From Glycocaulis sp051859565 (GTDB lineage Bacteria > Pseudomonadota > Alphaproteobacteria > Caulobacterales > Maricaulaceae): DNA of 64,000 bases. Location of the stretch: the NCBI RefSeq assembly GCF_051859565.1, contig NZ_JBHYFK010000004.1, positions 62,001 to 126,000 of the forward strand. The letters run 5' to 3'. Within the stretch, counting starts at the first letter, position 1. Each line of letters opens with the position of its first letter. A program made the translations under genes and the position numbers. This document shows, one piece after another, positions 62,885-64,000 of this stretch. The notes beneath the pieces were generated by a model. The model saw only the letters and a list, made by a program, of their open reading frames with translations, was not told the DNA's origin and did not search any database.

Positions 62885-62912
62885 TTGACACCCAATGGCG
62901 CGCGCCTATGTT
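62885..62912 (+). promoter_or_regulatory. Sigma70-type promoter of the DEAD-box helicase gene
   Basis: TTGACA (62885-62890) and TATGTT (62907-62912) are spaced by 16 bases, about 85 bases upstream of the helicase start. The leader downstream contains a GCAAG-CGG-CTTGC hairpin (62920-62932). The 192-bp gap holds nothing else I can recognise. Confidence 0.55.
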
Positions 62913-63002
62913 GCGCGACGCAAGCGGCTTGCGATCCGCGTAATCCGCCCGAACGTACGATAGCGCGCCCCGTGCCATAATGGCGGGGCGGATATGAGGC
63001 GC

Positions 63003-64000
<998 letters not shown>

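Overview
The window is ordinary, gene-dense, GC-rich chromosomal DNA of an alphaproteobacterium. I see no prophage, insertion sequence, rRNA, tRNA or CRISPR array. The best guess is a marine, flagellated, Caulobacter-like group (Maricaulales/Hyphomonadales, for example Maricaulis, Oceanicaulis or Glycocaulis). Supporting signs are haem synthesis from 5-aminolevulinate synthase (Shemin pathway), a Ros/MucR-type regulator, K+-independent membrane pyrophosphatase, the gene order nrdR-ribD-ribE-ribB-ribH-nusB-thiL, the era/rnc/acpS/pdxJ/pyrE/rsh/rpoZ cluster, and palindromic intergenic repeats of kinds seen across alphaproteobacteria. The genus is inference, not proven.

Layout. 0-9.2 kb, minus strand: glyA, nrdR, a reductase-only RibD, ribE, a RibB with a degenerate GTP cyclohydrolase II domain, ribH, nusB, thiL, a small secreted protein, then hppA; this is one long riboflavin/thiamine/translation operon followed by the proton pump. 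9.4-11.4 kb: mucR facing hemA and a small companion gene. 11.5-15.6 kb, minus strand: a valine-degradation set (acyl-CoA dehydrogenase, 3-hydroxyisobutyryl-CoA hydrolase, 3-hydroxyisobutyrate dehydrogenase) interrupted by a VapC-type toxin-antitoxin pair and a nested palindromic repeat. 15.7-20.6 kb: hemB, a TRIC-like channel, a second 3-hydroxyisobutyrate dehydrogenase relative, a flavin reductase, motB and the N-end-rule transferase bpt. 20.7-25.3 kb, plus strand: a TRAP transporter operon ending in an AI-2E-type exporter gene. 25.3-37.2 kb, minus strand: an M48 protease with LemA, a nucleotidyltransferase-like protein, parC, recO, era, rnc, acpS, pdxJ, pyrE, rsh, rpoZ and folK. 37.2-47 kb: an NYN-domain protein, family 5 uracil-DNA glycosylase, smpB, dapA, a soluble lytic transglycosylase, threonine dehydratase, acyl-CoA synthetase, a tiny membrane immunity-like protein and a MATE exporter. 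47-52.8 kb: malic enzyme, NAD(P)HX repair enzyme, and the nitrogen pair glnB-glnA. 53-62.8 kb, plus strand: a large autotransporter, a lipoprotein transglycosylase, an alpha/beta hydrolase, parE and two tandem exported amidohydrolases. The window ends inside a DEAD-box RNA helicase.

The genes are mainly housekeeping. The most interesting points are local departures from the textbook: two riboflavin enzymes that have each lost or damaged a domain, a toxin-antitoxin module with its own operator array inside a catabolic operon, a MucR protein lacking most zinc ligands, a tandem amidohydrolase pair whose second member seems to have lost late metal ligands, and several families of palindromic repeats. 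I did not find a convincing wholly new system.
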